Source: Leptobrachium leishanense (taxonomy: Eukaryota; Chordata; Amphibia; Anura; Megophryidae). Taken from it: 64,000 nt of DNA. Shown in pieces: positions 33,418 through 45,073 of this stretch. The stretch is from assembly GCA_009667805.1 (NCBI GenBank), contig CM019065.1, forward strand, positions 157,099,322-157,163,321. The letters run 5' to 3'. The notes beneath the pieces were generated by a model that saw only the letters and a list, made by a program, of their open reading frames with translations, did not search any database and was not told where the DNA came from. Position numbers and translations under genes: made by a program. The number at the start of each line of letters is the position of its first letter. The stretch's first letter is position 1.

Positions 33418-34266
33418 CAGTGGCGTAGCGTGGGTTGTCAGCGCCCGGGGCCAGCCAAGAATTGTGCGCCCCCCCCCAACCTGTGGACACGTTATCGATA
33501 TTGCCCCAGCTCTCACATGAATATTGCCCCAGCTCTCACATGAATATTGCCCCAGCTCACACATGGATTTGCCCCAGCTCACACATGGATTTGCCCCAGC
33601 TCACACATGGATATTGCCCCAGCTCTCACATGGATATTGCCCCAGCTCACACATGGATTTGCCCCAGCTCACACATGGATTTGCCCCAGTTCATGGATTT
33701 GCCCCAGCTCATGGATTTGCCCCAGCACATGGATTTGCCCCAGCTCATGGATTTGCCCCAGCACATGGATTTGCCCCAGCACATGGATTTGCCCCAGCTC
33801 TCACCTGGATATTGCCCCAGCTCCGGATCCAGCAGCGGTTGAGGGGACCCAGATGCCGGGCAGCGGGAGTGCCTGCCGGCTGCCCGGTCCTGAACAGCGT
33901 GCGAGTCCGTCCTGTTGAAGGGGAGGCGGCTGCGTGCGTGCGCAGGTCATGCGGTCCGGCCAGTCAGGTGGTACAGAGACTCAGTACCACCTGATTAGAC
34001 GGACCATGTGACCTGCGCCTGCACGCAGCCGCCTCCCCTTCAACAGGACGGACTCACTGTTCAGGACCGGGCAGCCGGCAGGCACTCCCGCTGCCCGGCA
34101 TCTGAGTCCCCTCAACCCGCGGGCCCTTGGGCGGCGCCCGAGGGCCCGGCGGGTCAGTCCGGGCCACAAGTTTTAGGGGTGCAAATTTCTTTTGAAATTA
34201 TGCGCCCCTAAGAAAACTGCGCCCGGGGCCACGGCCCCCCCTGCCCCCCCCCACGCTACGCCACTG
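33418..34266. mobile_element. hAT-type MITE nested in the satellite, with large palindrome
   Basis: Perfect inverted ends CAGTGGCGTAGCGTGGG and CCCACGCTACGCCACTG, with the perfect 8-bp duplication GCTCTGCC (33410-33417, 34267-34274). Contains a GCCCCAGCTCACACATGGAT-type array (33503-33810). Next comes a palindrome at ~33842-34118 with ~130-bp arms (CCGGGCAGCGGGAGTGCCTG and its inverse). Confidence 0.92.
33503..33810. repeat. GCCCCAGCTC-type minisatellite
   Basis: About 15 copies of 18-24 bp: GCCCCAGCTCACACATGGAT, shortening to GCCCCAGCACATGGATTT. Confidence 0.93.
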
Positions 34267-34715
34267 GCTCTGCCATACCCTCAAACACGCCACACATTAC
34301 TGTACAGCTCTGCGATACCCTCAAACACACCACACATTACTGTACAGCTCTGTCATACCCTCAAACACACCACACACATGACTGTATAGCTCTGCCATAC
34401 CCTCATACACACCGTACATTACTGTACAGCTCTGCCATACCCTCAAACACGCCACACATTACTGTTCAGCTCTGCCATACCCTCAAACACACCACACATT
34501 ACTGTACAGCTCTGCCATACCCTCAAACACACCACACATTACTGTATAGCTCTGCCATACCCTCAAACACACCACACATTACTGTACAACTCTGCGGTAC
34601 CCTCAAACACACCGCACATTACTGTATAGCTCTGCCATACCCTCAAACACAAAATACATTACTGTACAGCTCTGCCATACCCTCAAACACACCGCACATT
34701 ACTGTATAGCTCTGC
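34267..34715. repeat. ~40-bp satellite, right block
   Basis: Continuation of the 32865-33417 array after the nested element; about 11 copies. Confidence 0.95.
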
Positions 34716-34786
34716 GACATTACTGGGGCTGGTGTGAAATTCTTTCCAGGGCTGTTTTTTATCCCCAGTCCGGCCCTGGGAGCCTG

Positions 34787-35510
34787 TTGAGTATTGCTGT
34801 CAGCTCACCTCCCCAAGTAACTGTATCTGGGTGCTAACACTTCTGAAGGCCCTTTGTATCTCCTGCTCCTTTGTATCTCCTGCTGAACCAGCCTCGGCTC
34901 ATGTTCCAGGGGCCTTCCCCCAGCAGGATCCCCTGCTCTATACAGACCTGCACACTGAACTGATAGTCACGCAAGTCGTCGATGGATGATATCAACTGCT
35001 GCAGGGACTCATCACCAGGTTGGAACTGTGGACCAATCTGTGGAGCAGGTGGGGGGGCAGGCTGTGGAGCAGGTGGGGGGGCAGACTGTGGAGCAGGCTC
35101 GGGGGCAGGCCTGGGAGCATGTTGGGATGCAGACCGTCTCTGCTGGTAGTAGAGCGGGGAGCTGTACCTGTGGTGGAGCAGATGATGAGGGAGCTGAGGC
35201 TCTTGCAGCTAGAGCGATTGGAGGGGTGGCTACTGTGGACTCTGACTGTCTGTGTCATACAAAGACTGCAGAAGGTGTGGTACATGTGGTGGGGACTGCT
35301 GAGCCACCGTCTGTGCCACAGGACTGGCAAAGGGGATGCATTCAATGTCCCCCAGGAGGTCGAGGAAAGATTGTGCTCTGTCGTGGTTAAAATTCTTTGC
35401 AATGGAAACCTTTATTAGTACACTTAAACATACAAATTGAAAGTTTCCAGAGTACTGACTCATGGTGGATTCTGTGTTGCTGCTTGTGGGAGAAGGAAAA
35501 AATAAAAAAA
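34787..35510 (-). pseudogene. transposon-type coding remnant, Pro/Gln-rich
   Basis: Minus-strand frames read NFNHDRAQSFLDLLGDIE near 35395-35340, stopping near 35230, and later LQQLISSIDDLRDYQFSVQ near 35000-34945, then MSRGWFSRRYKG. Between them lie PAPPPAPQ-type repeats (35035-35115). This looks like the C-terminal half of a transposon-encoded DNA-binding protein, but there are stops and shifts and I cannot name it. It probably continued into 31310-31060. Confidence 0.3.
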
Positions 35511-35564
35511 ATTCCAAGTTGCTGCAACACCCACATGACTGCTATTACAATCACATAAATTGCT

Positions 35565-35780
35565 AGAATTTCCTGCAAGTCTCCTTGTAAAATCCTTTCT
35601 CAAGAAAAAAAAATACCATGTGAAAAACCACAATAGCAATTATCACAATCTTTATTCTTATTCATACACATGGATCACTAAGTTTCCCTGCAAGTCTCCT
35701 TGTTAGCCCTAAATAGGTATAATCCACATGTGAAAGACCACAATAGCAAATGCCACTATCCTCATTCCAATAACTTCATA
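35565..35780. repeat. direct repeat CCTGCAAGTCTCCTTGT, ~125-bp spacing
   Basis: Two imperfect copies sharing CCTGCAAGTCTCCTTGT, CATGTGAAA.ACCACAATAGCAA and CACTATCCTCATTC-like ends. Confidence 0.75.
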
Positions 35781-35924
35781 AATACACTGAATAATTCAGA
35801 CCACCAACTAGTAAAGTCATATCCTCTGGAATACCAACATACATTCCATCAAGAAACATTGCCCAAAATTTGCTCAACGCGCTAGAGAGAGTATTGTATT
35901 TTATGAGAGAGTATGTATTAGCCA

Positions 35925-36075
35925 GAGAGAGTGCCAGCCATATGCCAGGGGTCAGTATTGCCAGAGATTGCGCCAGCCGTATGCCAGGGGACAGTATCGC
36001 CAGAGAGCATGTCAGCCATATGCCAAAGGTCAGTATCGCCAGAGAGCATGTCAGCCATATGCAAGGATCAAGGAT
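35925..36075. repeat. 36-bp tandem repeat
   Basis: About four copies of a unit with GCCAGCCATATGCCA, GGTCAGTAT and GCCAGAGA. Confidence 0.9.
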
Positions 36076-36329
36076 GCCAGGGATCAAGGGATGCCAGGAG
36101 AGGGAGTCAGACAAGCAGGGATCAGTAACGAGTAATGGAAAGTAATATCAAACGGACGAGTACTGAGAGGAGGTAAAACCACGTCAGGGCAACGAGTGGC
36201 TCTCAGCCAAATGACTTTAAACCTGGCGGCACCACATCATCACGCTGTGCCCTGCCCCTTGCTACCCATGTGACCGACGCAAACTTCCATATCACTTGGC
36301 ACCCAGCCAGCGAGCAGCGAGGTATTGAG

Positions 36330-36480
36330 CTCAATATGAATTTAAAATAACAAGGTTTTATTTTCTATTTACAAAAAATTTAATCTGAACATATAACATA
36401 AAAAAAGTTCAGCGACGCGTTTCGCCAGCTATACTGTTGGCTTCTTCAGTCCGTATATGTGTCCTTTTTGGAGTCACCTT
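36330..36480. repeat. dispersed repeat, ACGCGTTTCGCC...CTTCTTCAG type
   Basis: AGCGACGCGTTTCGCCAGC followed by GGCTTCTTCAG is a motif pair I know from dispersed amphibian repeats. No borders found. Confidence 0.4.
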
Positions 36481-36679
36481 GTGCCTGCAGTTCTAGGTGC
36501 AGGGCATTTGTGTTTTCTGTGCCCTAATCCTTGATGTCTGTGCTATATTATTATTCCCTTATGTATTCATTGCAGAGTGTCAAGTGACATATACTGTGCT
36601 GGCTTCCCTATGTGTATCTGTAAGTAATGAAATCCTTTGTCTTTCCATGCTTCCATCAACACCATCCCCAGGATCATGA

Positions 36680-36860
36680 TTAAACCAGATCTCCCTGCCA
36701 CCTTCCCCAGCCATTGTATTTTGCACCAGGGCGTGTGTATGGGGGACGTGTTATACCTTTGTATTCTGTACCTTCCCCTGTCTGTGTAACTATAAACCCT
36801 GAATAAAGTCAATCCCAGTTTGATTTTATCCCCACAAGGGGTTACGGTTATTGACAGGGT
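36680..36860 (+). repeat. possible LTR fragment
   Basis: A Pol II-type polyadenylation signal (GAATAAAG at ~36802) followed by CCCACAAGGGGTTACGG looks like the R-U5 end of a Ty3-type LTR. No partner copy and no primer site. Confidence 0.3.
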
Positions 36861-37009
36861 GAGTTTGGGCCAGCATCAGTATTCCTCCGGGATACTGATG
36901 GCAACTGGAGCATTCTGCACAGGGGTACGGGGCCGTCCACATGTTACAGTGCTCATCAATCTGGGAAGCAATGTAACATGCAGTCGGCCCCGTACCCCTG
37001 AACCCTGTA

Positions 37010-37790
37010 CCATTTTCAAACAATTTAAAGTCCACCATTCTATAATGAGGAAGGTTATTCAGAAGTGGAAAACATTTAAGGCTGTTGACGACCGTCCCAG
37101 GAGTGGACTTCAAGCAAATTCAACCCAAGGTCAGACTGTGCAATGCTCAGAGAAACTGTCTCAGTTAGCATCTTAAATGTTAAAATTCATGATAGACAGA
37201 ACAAGTGTAGTTTGTTTGGGAAGGGTGGCAAGAGAAAGCCTCCTCTCTAAAATAGAACATAGCAACATGGCTTATAATTGCAAAGTTGCATTTTAGCTCC
37301 TTTCCGCAGCAGGGTGTTCTATGCTGTCCCTGCGGCGGGTGGGCTTAGTAGATGAAGGGTGTATTAGTACACCCTGTTGACTGCTATGGGCCGCCTTGGT
37401 CACACCCAGCAGGTGACACGCACCGCTGGCTGTTGCAGGCATCCTGAAATCAGGCCGTTCCATTGCAGCCAAGGATGCATGGCTTGCATCAGTGGTTGGG
37501 TGGGCTGAAGGTGAGGCCCGCTGAGAAGGCTGGCAGGCGGGGCATACTAGTAGAGCTGCTGGCGTTAACCCCCTCCCACTGCCATCCGGCTAGTGTTAAG
37601 TGGTTAACAAACCACAAGACTTCTGGAATATCATCCTTTGGACAGACAAGACCAAGTTGTAGATATTTGGCCATAATGCACAAAGGCACCTTTGGCAAAA
37701 ACCAAACACTACATATAAGCACAATCACCTCATACTAACTATCAAACATAGTTTTGGACGGGTGATGACTTCAGCTTGTTTTGTCAACCA
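37010..37790 (+). pseudogene. decayed Tc1-like transposase, split by a MITE
   Basis: Codons from ~37010 read VHHSIMRKVIQKWKTFKAV then DRPRSG, the N-terminal helix-turn-helix of a Tc1-type transposase. After frame breaks come KPLLS-like and NMAY residues. At 37280 the frame reads AKLH, is interrupted at 37296-37603, and resumes NKPQDFWNIILWTDKTKL, FGHNAQRHLWQKPNT. The catalytic D of the WTDKTK motif is retained. The 5' end is missing and there are several stops and shifts, so it is inactive. Confidence 0.75.
37292..37607. mobile_element. piggyBac-like MITE inside the Tc1 coding region (element 37296-37603)
   Basis: The right flank is TTAA (37604-37607) and the left flank is TTTA (37292-37295), a mutated TTAA. 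Removing the element with one target copy joins the Tc1 codons either side in frame. 308 bp; ends CTCCTTTCCGC and TAGTGTTAAGTGG. The TTAA target is the basis for the class. Confidence 0.7.
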
Positions 37791-38159
37791 TGAACTCCTT
37801 TGTATACTAGAGAATTCAAACATCAAATGTGAGAATATCTGTCCGATAGCAAAAGCAAAATCACTTAAAACCAACTTTAGGAGACCTTATTTCAGAAATA
37901 CCAACTGCAAGATTGAAGAACGAGATACCATGGAATAGTTCATTCTTCTATTCCAAAGGGTATATTGACGCCTCCTATACAAGGAGAAATTAATTTACAG
38001 TGGGGAAGTGCTATGCTCGAGGCTCAAGCAAAGCTTGCACCAAAGTGGATTAGTAATTTCCAGTGATATTATAACTTCAAGACGTTGTGTATAAAAACTC
38101 GAGAAGTTATTTTATAGGAAAACCTGGAATAGGTCCCAGAGTTTTTTTCATTTGGAAAG

Positions 38160-38860
38160 GTCAAGCAAACAAAGCAAAGTTGAATAACATCAGTTTGAAC
38201 AAATCTATCTTATCTCGATAAAGTCATAAGTGTTTTACACACTCCACTCTATTTAACCAATAATATCTCCATCTATGGATCCTTGTCACAGTAATAAACT
38301 GAGGGAGGGCAGCGTGGGCCATCCACAGAGCAGTGACAATAGCATTAACAACCAGTACCACTACCAAGAGCATCAGTATTGCCATGGTCGTTCAGCCTTC
38401 TGCTACCTCTTCTTCTGCTTTTAGAAAAAACACTTCTACTATTAGAGGCACTAGCAGTAAATACAACTGGGCTAGCACACCATTCATTCTGCTCACCCAC
38501 CCTCCGAAACCCAAAAATAGCAGGTTGGTCTGCCCCAGCCTCAATTAATAACACTTATCCATGAAGAAAAGTCAATGGAAACAGAGAAGGTAACCATGCA
38601 GCTAATGGATGTCAAGTCACAAAAAAAAAGCAACCATCATGTACAAGGACACCACAATTAGTGCTCTAGCTATGCTGTCCTGTCAGCTATATTTAAGTAG
38701 TAGTAAGGTATCATCAGTGAAACCTGTGGAGTTGCTGCTTTTACCTAGGTTATTACTTGTTCTTTTAGGTATCCCATGAAGGAAATAGAGAAGTGTGTAT
38801 TCAGGATTGTCAGTCTAGTTTCTCAGTGCCAGCAGAAACTAGTAATACCGATTAGGGTAC
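38160..38860. other. unassigned sequence
   Basis: A Ser/Thr-rich open stretch at 38333-38548 has no recognisable domain. The region near 38800-38880 begins to match copy 1 of the odorant-receptor duplication. Confidence 0.35.
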
Positions 38861-39346
38861 TGAACTAGTATCCCCAATGTCTGGAAATGGAGAGGATTAC
38901 ATCACTTTGACGCTACAAGAGCAGTACTTTTGTTGGGGCCATGAGAAAGTTGAAAAACGTAGAAGCTAGTCAGGAGATGGCAGACAGGCTACTCTTTCCA
39001 GGAACTAGTGTGTTTCTTCGTCTCATTTACTTCCACATGGATCTGCAAGGGGTAGTGTTAGTGGTGAACATTTTGATCCCATAAAGGCTGGTATATTGTT
39101 CATTATCGGTGTCACATATAGGTCCATTGGAATGGTAGAACACTAGTCCTGCACATTGACTGGCTACTTGTAACTGTCCAATGGAGGGACAACAATCCAC
39201 TCACTCTACTACAATATTTAATAGCCCTAGGTAAATTAAAGAGTAGTAATTTTTTTGCCTTATGTGAAATATGAAATGGTTTTACTTATATGTTTCACTT
39301 GGTCAAACTATGCTTTACAAATTAAGACCTCTGGGTATTTTGCTTG

Positions 39347-40455
39347 TGTAGCGCTGTGTTAAAATCTTGCTGTGGCATTACCTATTTTTGGCCACAAGAT
39401 GGAGACAGTCGCGATTAGAGACACTGGACATTGGGACTACATTTCCCGGCATGCTTTGCAAGGAGACAGGAAGTGGGTGGGGACTGTACACTTACATCCT
39501 CCACCTCGTGGAGAACGCGCCAGAGCGCGCCAGGGAACGAGAGAAAGCAGACGCACTGAAGAGATCGCTAGAGGGCCTAGGCCAGAGCCTGAGTGAGACC
39601 TGTCAGTCCTTATTGGATCACTCAACCTGAGGAGAAGGAGACTTGCCAGAATCCCGGGATTGCTGCAGACCGGAGGAACCGAAGACCTCGAGTGAGGAGT
39701 CACCGCGGGTTGATCGGGTATGGAGAGCAGGCGGTGAGCTGGACAAGCTGCATGAAGTCAGACAACGGATCCGGCCGCTAGTATCCCCAGTCAAAATCGG
39801 GCGGAGAGACGTCCTGGGTCAGCGGAGCCTAAAGCAATCGTCGGATGGGTGAGAGGCCTCCAAGGCTGTTTTGTGATTAAAGGACACGCTGCTGTTTTTT
39901 CTTTAAAGTCCACAGGGCCCCAACTGACTAGTCGAAGACATTCCTTCAGTAAATTCACTGGCCAGTTGAACAGTACCCGGGTACCACACACACACATATA
40001 CACCTTTTACATTCCAGGACTTAACCTGTGCAGGACTCATTCTGTTACGAACCGGAACAGGGGTTAAAGATAAAGATACGTTCCGAATTATATTTTTCTC
40101 TTTTCCGCTGCGCGTTTACCGCAATACGAAGGGATTGCATGTTTTGGGTTTCGCTACGTGTCCCCTTTTTCTGAACTATCGGGAAATTGCATTTCTTTTC
40201 TGTTCGGTTGCGAATATTTTATTTTTCCGAAATACGAAGCCTCGTGTTTCGTTTCTTTTCTGCTACGCGTTTTACCGTGATACGAAAATACTGTAATAAT
40301 ACTTGTGAATACCGTGTCTCAACATCTGCTTATTATTTTAGTAAACTATTTAAATGATAAAAACTCACAACTGTGTTGGAGTATATTTATTCCCTAGTGC
40401 GGGGAGACTGACCCGTGGTTCATTTTCAGCGGCTCCTCCGGGAGTGAGCGCTACA
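39347..40455. mobile_element. solo LTR
   Basis: 1109 bp starting TGTAGCGCTG and ending GAGCGCTACA, flanked by CTTG (39343-39346, 40456-40459). The matching place in copy 1 (near 23075, TATTTTGTGTGCTTTTCTC) is empty. TG...CA ends, inverted ends and a 4-bp duplication fit a Ty3-type solo LTR; one strand choice is arbitrary. Confidence 0.8.
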
Positions 40456-42363
40456 CTTGTTTTTCTCATTAAAATTATTTAAGTGCATAGTCTTAGGAAT
40501 CTTTTATGGTAAACAAATGGGGATCAAAACACAATGGAATAGAAATAAAATCAAACAAAGAATATATATTGCTTTTCATATGTATCCCAGTCGGTCTGTA
40601 ATTAGACTTGTACAGCAAGAATTAACAAACAAGAATTAACATTTATACAGGTGAGAAAATAATTCTACTCATTGAGGCCAAAAGAGTATTGGTGCATTAA
40701 GTACAGGTAAAAAATGCATTGAATATAATTCCATTTGTAGAATCCAGTATTGAGGATGCTTCTCTTTGTACCATATCTCATGTAAGCTGTGTGCAAAAAT
40801 AGAAATTAAATTAGAAAAGATATGAAATTTAAAGATGTGTGTTCTCTTGATACAAGCACAATAGATGACTATAATTTCCCTCAGTTTGATCTTATTCTCT
40901 TAGCAAGCAAGCAGTTTGTAAATTATAAATATTCTTGATATCTGCATTAAAAAATATTTACAGCAATACTAGCACTTGGAATAACTTACTGCTTTGGACA
41001 AGATGTTTAAACATTATAGTATGTTCTATTCTGTAGATAATGTAGATAAATTATCAGAAGACAATCCCTGTCTAAAAATCTTTCTCAAAAATAGAAAAAT
41101 GCAGTGAGATCAAAGGAGGAGTAAAAATATGTGGCTCTTTTTCAAACTTCAGCTGTGAATTTTTTTACCAAAACCATTAAAATGTATGGAATGGATAAAC
41201 TTTTTTTTTTTTTTTTGAGAAAGTATTTTACCAGGAAGAATACATTGAGATTTCGCTAGTTTTCACAGCTCTGATTACGTTTACACTAGGGTTGGAATGC
41301 AGCCATTGGTTGGCATCCTCTATATCTCCAATTTTTTTTACCAAAACCTTTAAAATGTATTTAGTGGCTAAATATACAACAGACCTGGTTAAGTTTACAC
41401 TAGGGTTGGAATGAGGCCCTTGGTTGGCATCCTCTTTATCTCCAAAAAATATGGAAAATAATATAGGTGTTATGCCAAAGAGTTACTGTGTGCAATCTAT
41501 CGTGTGCATAATTTAGTAGGATCTCTGAATTCTCTGACTTTTTGGATGAAGCTGTCAGAGTGTAACTCGGTAAAGAAAAGTATTTTTATGATAATAAATA
41601 AAGGCTCGCTGCAGACCTTTCTTCATTATCATCAAAATGTGATTGAATTTGTTTAATTTTTTGTTGGATGAAGCTGCAGGCATATGTTTCCATATCTAAA
41701 ACTGTCAGCGATAGCTCAACTTCAGTCTAAGGTGTCCCTTTAAACTAGTTAACTTAATGCCATGCATCTCACTTTCAATTCACGATTAGTGGTTATGATT
41801 AATAACTTTCTTTAGCCCCATTTAATTTGATAAAAAAGCCTTAAAATGTAAAAGACTTATGAAAAGGATAATGATTTAATGATTAACAAACCATGAAACA
41901 GGCTGTAGTGTGTACACGACAAAACATAATCATACATAGAGCAGCATATTTACACAAAATTTCCCATATGCCGGTAAATTGATAGAATATGCATATTTTT
42001 ACTATATTGCCAAAGTAATTAAATGCTGGATAGGACAAACAAACAGACTTCAGTTTACGCTTATTTGTATATCTTCTGATTATTATGATGTGTGTTATTA
42101 TGTTGGACTGATGCAACATAGAGAAGTGATAATAAATCTTTCATTTCATATTTTTCAGTATTTCTTTATCCATTTGTATTATTTCAAATATATTCAACAG
42201 CATTAATTTTCTCTAAACTGCTGAATGATTTAATTTGACCCTATTATCTGTAAAAGTTAAATACATAAAGCAAGTTAAATATGAAAAAAATGTGTCTTTA
42301 AAGTGTACTTATCACTGTATTTTGCTTCCACTTAAAAAGTTACAGAACAACATTTTTGATTAC

Positions 42364-43284
42364 ATGGATGAATATCTAACGAGCAACACTTCACAATTCT
42401 ACATTGTGGGCTTCTCAGCATCTCCAGAAGGAACTTACATTCTATTTGTTGTGGTTTTCTTTTTTTACTTAATGACTGTAGCAGGAAACCTTCTTATTAT
42501 TACACTTGTATATATGATAACACAACTTCACACATCCATGTACTTTTTCCTCTCCATCTTGTCTGTTTTAGATATTTTCTACATTTCTTCCACTCTTCCG
42601 AACCTTCTTTACATTTTTGTTACAGGTGACCATATAATTTCGTATAGTAAATGCATGTGTCAGTTATACTTTTTTATGTTCTTTGGTGATACAGAGTCGT
42701 TTCTTTTGACTGCTATGGCCTTTGACCGGTATGTGGCAATCTGCAGCCCATTGAATTATTCACTTATCATGAACAAACACACATGTGCTTTACTGGGTCT
42801 TACAGCTTGGTTAACAGGAGCTGTTAACTCATTAATGCTCACTTCTTTCACTGCAGAGTTATTGTTCTGTGGGCTAAAAAAAATTAATAATTTCTTTTGT
42901 GAGCTCAAAGCCTTGATTTTAGTTTCTTACAGCGATACATCATTTTTAAAGAGTTTCATTACTATAGATGGAATCTTTATAGGCGGTATTCCACTTCTAT
43001 GCATTATAATATCTTATGGTTTTATCATTTCAACCGTCGTTAAGATTAATTCTTTAGCAGGAAGATTAAAACTATTCTCAAGCTGCGCATCTCACCTTGT
43101 TATCGTGATAGTGTACTATGGATCTGCATTTAGCTTGTACATGCAATACTCTCAAGAATATGATAAGATCCTCTCTGTCCTATTTGTGACTCTGGTCCCA
43201 GTTCTCAACCCTTTAGTATACAGTTTAAGGAATAAAGCTATATTAGGAGGCATTAGAAAATTGGCAACACTGACCAAACCATAA
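42364..43284 (+). CDS. odorant receptor 2, paralogue of receptor 1
   Basis: Olfactory G-protein-coupled receptor, 306 residues from ATG 42364, chosen as for receptor 1; the open frame continues up to 42235. About nine residues in ten match receptor 1. The first ~50 residues are nearly identical, then differences cluster in the helix 4 to helix 5 region (SLMLTSFTAELLFCG, ELKALILVSYSD, KSFITIDG), which in this family lines the ligand pocket. Helix 1 GN, LHTSMYFFL, MAFDRYVAIC, LKLFSSCASHL and PVLNPLVYSLRN are all present. The tail ends TLTKP rather than KLC. Intact; the ligand is unknown. Confidence 0.95.
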   Translation: MDEYLTSNTSQFYIVGFSASPEGTYILFVVVFFFYLMTVAGNLLIITLVYMITQLHTSMYFFLSILSVLDIFYISSTLPNLLYIFVTGDHIISYSKCMCQLYFFMFFGDTESFLLTAMAFDRYVAICSPLNYSLIMNKHTCALLGLTAWLTGAVNSLMLTSFTAELLFCGLKKINNFFCELKALILVSYSDTSFLKSFITIDGIFIGGIPLLCIIISYGFIISTVVKINSLAGRLKLFSSCASHLVIVIVYYGSAFSLYMQYSQEYDKILSVLFVTLVPVLNPLVYSLRNKAILGGIRKLATLTKP

Positions 43285-44300
43285 AAGTCCTTGGACACTA
43301 TTCCCTACTGAACGCTTTAATGCCAGGATAACTTACTTTAACGCATGCCCCCCACATTACATCCCTAATCCCTGTAAAATTTGTTTGGCTGGCCGTCCAC
43401 TGGGTTTGTTGTCGGACGACCGATTTGGCTGTCTGCCGACTGACAATGCCGTCGGCCAACCAGGGTTGTCCACTGGAAGCATCTGGGTGACCCAGGTCGG
43501 CCAACGGAAAGGCCGCTGAATGAGATATAAAAAAGGAACACCACTGCGAGAAAAAAAAACTTTACCTGGTGCTGAAACTGAGTTTGAGCACCAAGGAGAG
43601 CACCAGCAAACGCAGAGAAAAGAAAAAAAAATCATCGCTAAATGTTGCAGAGGAACACCCCCCGGTGATGATATAGGTTTCAGCACCAAGGACAGCACCA
43701 TAGAACACTGCCGGACTGAAGTAAAGGAAAAAAACATGCCATATTCGGCCAGGGAAATCAAGCCTCCTCATTTTAAAAAAATTGGAAATCAAATATTTCA
43801 CCTAAAGAAAGACAAACAAAAAATACTCAAAAAATCAATAAATATAAAAGGCTTTTGCTGTAGATGAAAAGAATAAATGGTTCATTAAAAAATAAATAAA
43901 AACTAAAATAATTTTTTACATTGAGTCCTATGGGGTTTGCCTGTCAAACTGAATCACTTCTCTATGGGACAATTTCCCTGCTGTGGCCCATTCAAATGCG
44001 AAAGATTGCTAATCTAATGTAGTCGCAAAATAAAATCATCTGAAGTCGTCTGATGGAAGTCGGAGGCAGGGGAAAAGGGCTGATTCACCTGCATGTTTTG
44101 GGATTGGACAGACAACGACAGATGATATCAGATGATCGCAGCATCGCACAAATACTGACCGAGTGGACGGCCAGCCTTAGTGCATCGGTGATTGCGCTAG
44201 CTTGCGTGAGATTACTGTACTTTGCGTATCCCATTCTTAGCATAGGGAGCGCAATCAGTAAATAGGTTTAGGATAAGTAAGGTATTGCAAAGTCCTAGAT
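43285..44300. other. unassigned sequence, probable MITE debris
   Basis: Contains inverted GTCGG/CCGAC-rich stretches at 43385-43520 and a GCGCTAGC...GGGAGCGCAATCAGT stretch near 44190-44255 that recalls the GGGCC-family MITEs. No borders found. Confidence 0.35.
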
Positions 44301-44301
44301 T

Positions 44302-44486
44302 CATTGTTGCTACTGACCATTTGTCTGTACATCGCAAGACGACGACTTGTAATTCTGAGGCTCAGAGAATAAACAATTTAATAACCTCTTCTGTAAGTAA
44401 AGGCTCTTTTTGTAGCGCACTGACTGTTTGTATGTAACTAATCACGCCTGGCAAGCCAAAAAACCCAAAGACCAGAAGACCGGCAA
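44302..44486 (+). repeat. LTR-like end, copy 1
   Basis: Resembles 56158-56342: CTGTACATC.CAAGA, CTCAGAGAATAAACA (polyadenylation signal), ACCTCTTCTGTAAGTAAAGG and CAAAGACCAGAAGACC. Might be the R-U5 side of an old LTR whose partner is at 56158. Confidence 0.45.
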
Positions 44487-45073
44487 GCTTTTTGTTCACT
44501 CTTCTGCAAGGTGGAGTGCAATGATATTTCTAGCTCACTCTGAGTCTGACCTGAATTGAAGCGTGAACTCAAGTTGTTGTTCAAAAAGACCTAGAGATGA
44601 TTTGTGTGTGCTACGAGAAGAAAAGAGTTTCTCTCATAAGACTGTCTGCTGATATCAAGCAAGACATGAGCAAGCACGTGTAAAAACAAGCAGAGAGACG
44701 CAAGGCAGATCATGGACAGTTTCCAAAGTCAATAACCTCAACAGCACAGTCCCACATGTGAAGCAAGACAGTCGAGGAAAGTAAAGCTACTGCTCTGGTG
44801 AGTTTAGCATGGAATATATTACTGATTTTTATAATGTCAATAAATTGCCGTTTATATTCCCTAGTAGGACGTGTTCTGATGCAGTTTTGTGGCAGTGTTT
44901 ATGGAAACAATGTAAAGAGGCAAATTAATTAATGGATAAGAGATTGTTTTGTTCAAGTAAAGAAGTTGAGAAATGTGCTAGTGATACATATAATGTGCTA
45001 ATTTCTATTAAAACAGACTTGCTACAGGATATTTTAGAGTCAGCAGATCTAAGATCAGAGTCTGTTGAGCAGT

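Larger units (their letters stand above)
31317..34778. mobile_element. hAT-type element with satellite interior (copy 2)
   Basis: Left end CAGAGTCAGACTGG (eroded), right end CCAGTCCGGCCCTG, perfect 8-bp duplication GGAGCCTG (31309-31316, 34779-34786). Shares subterminal sequence with the element at 13862. The interior holds a GT-rich 50-bp repeat (32700-32860), a ~37-40-bp satellite in two blocks, and another hAT-type element between the blocks. No transposase. Confidence 0.87.
38860..43284 (+). repeat. odorant-receptor segmental duplication, copy 2
   Basis: Direct copy of the 18700-26036 segment, lacking the 3.9-kb insertion at 19150 and carrying its own solo LTR at 39347. It also has a private ~118-bp tandem duplication at 41265-41460 (TTTACACTAGGGTTGGAATG). 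Confidence 0.88.

Noticed and set aside
33435..33994. HTWICPSSHMDLPQ-type repetitive frames
   Set aside because: Product of the GCCCCAGCTC minisatellite in a non-coding MITE.
32865..34715. Regularly spaced repeats that might suggest a CRISPR-like array
   Set aside because: Units are contiguous with no unique spacers, in a vertebrate genome; this is a satellite.
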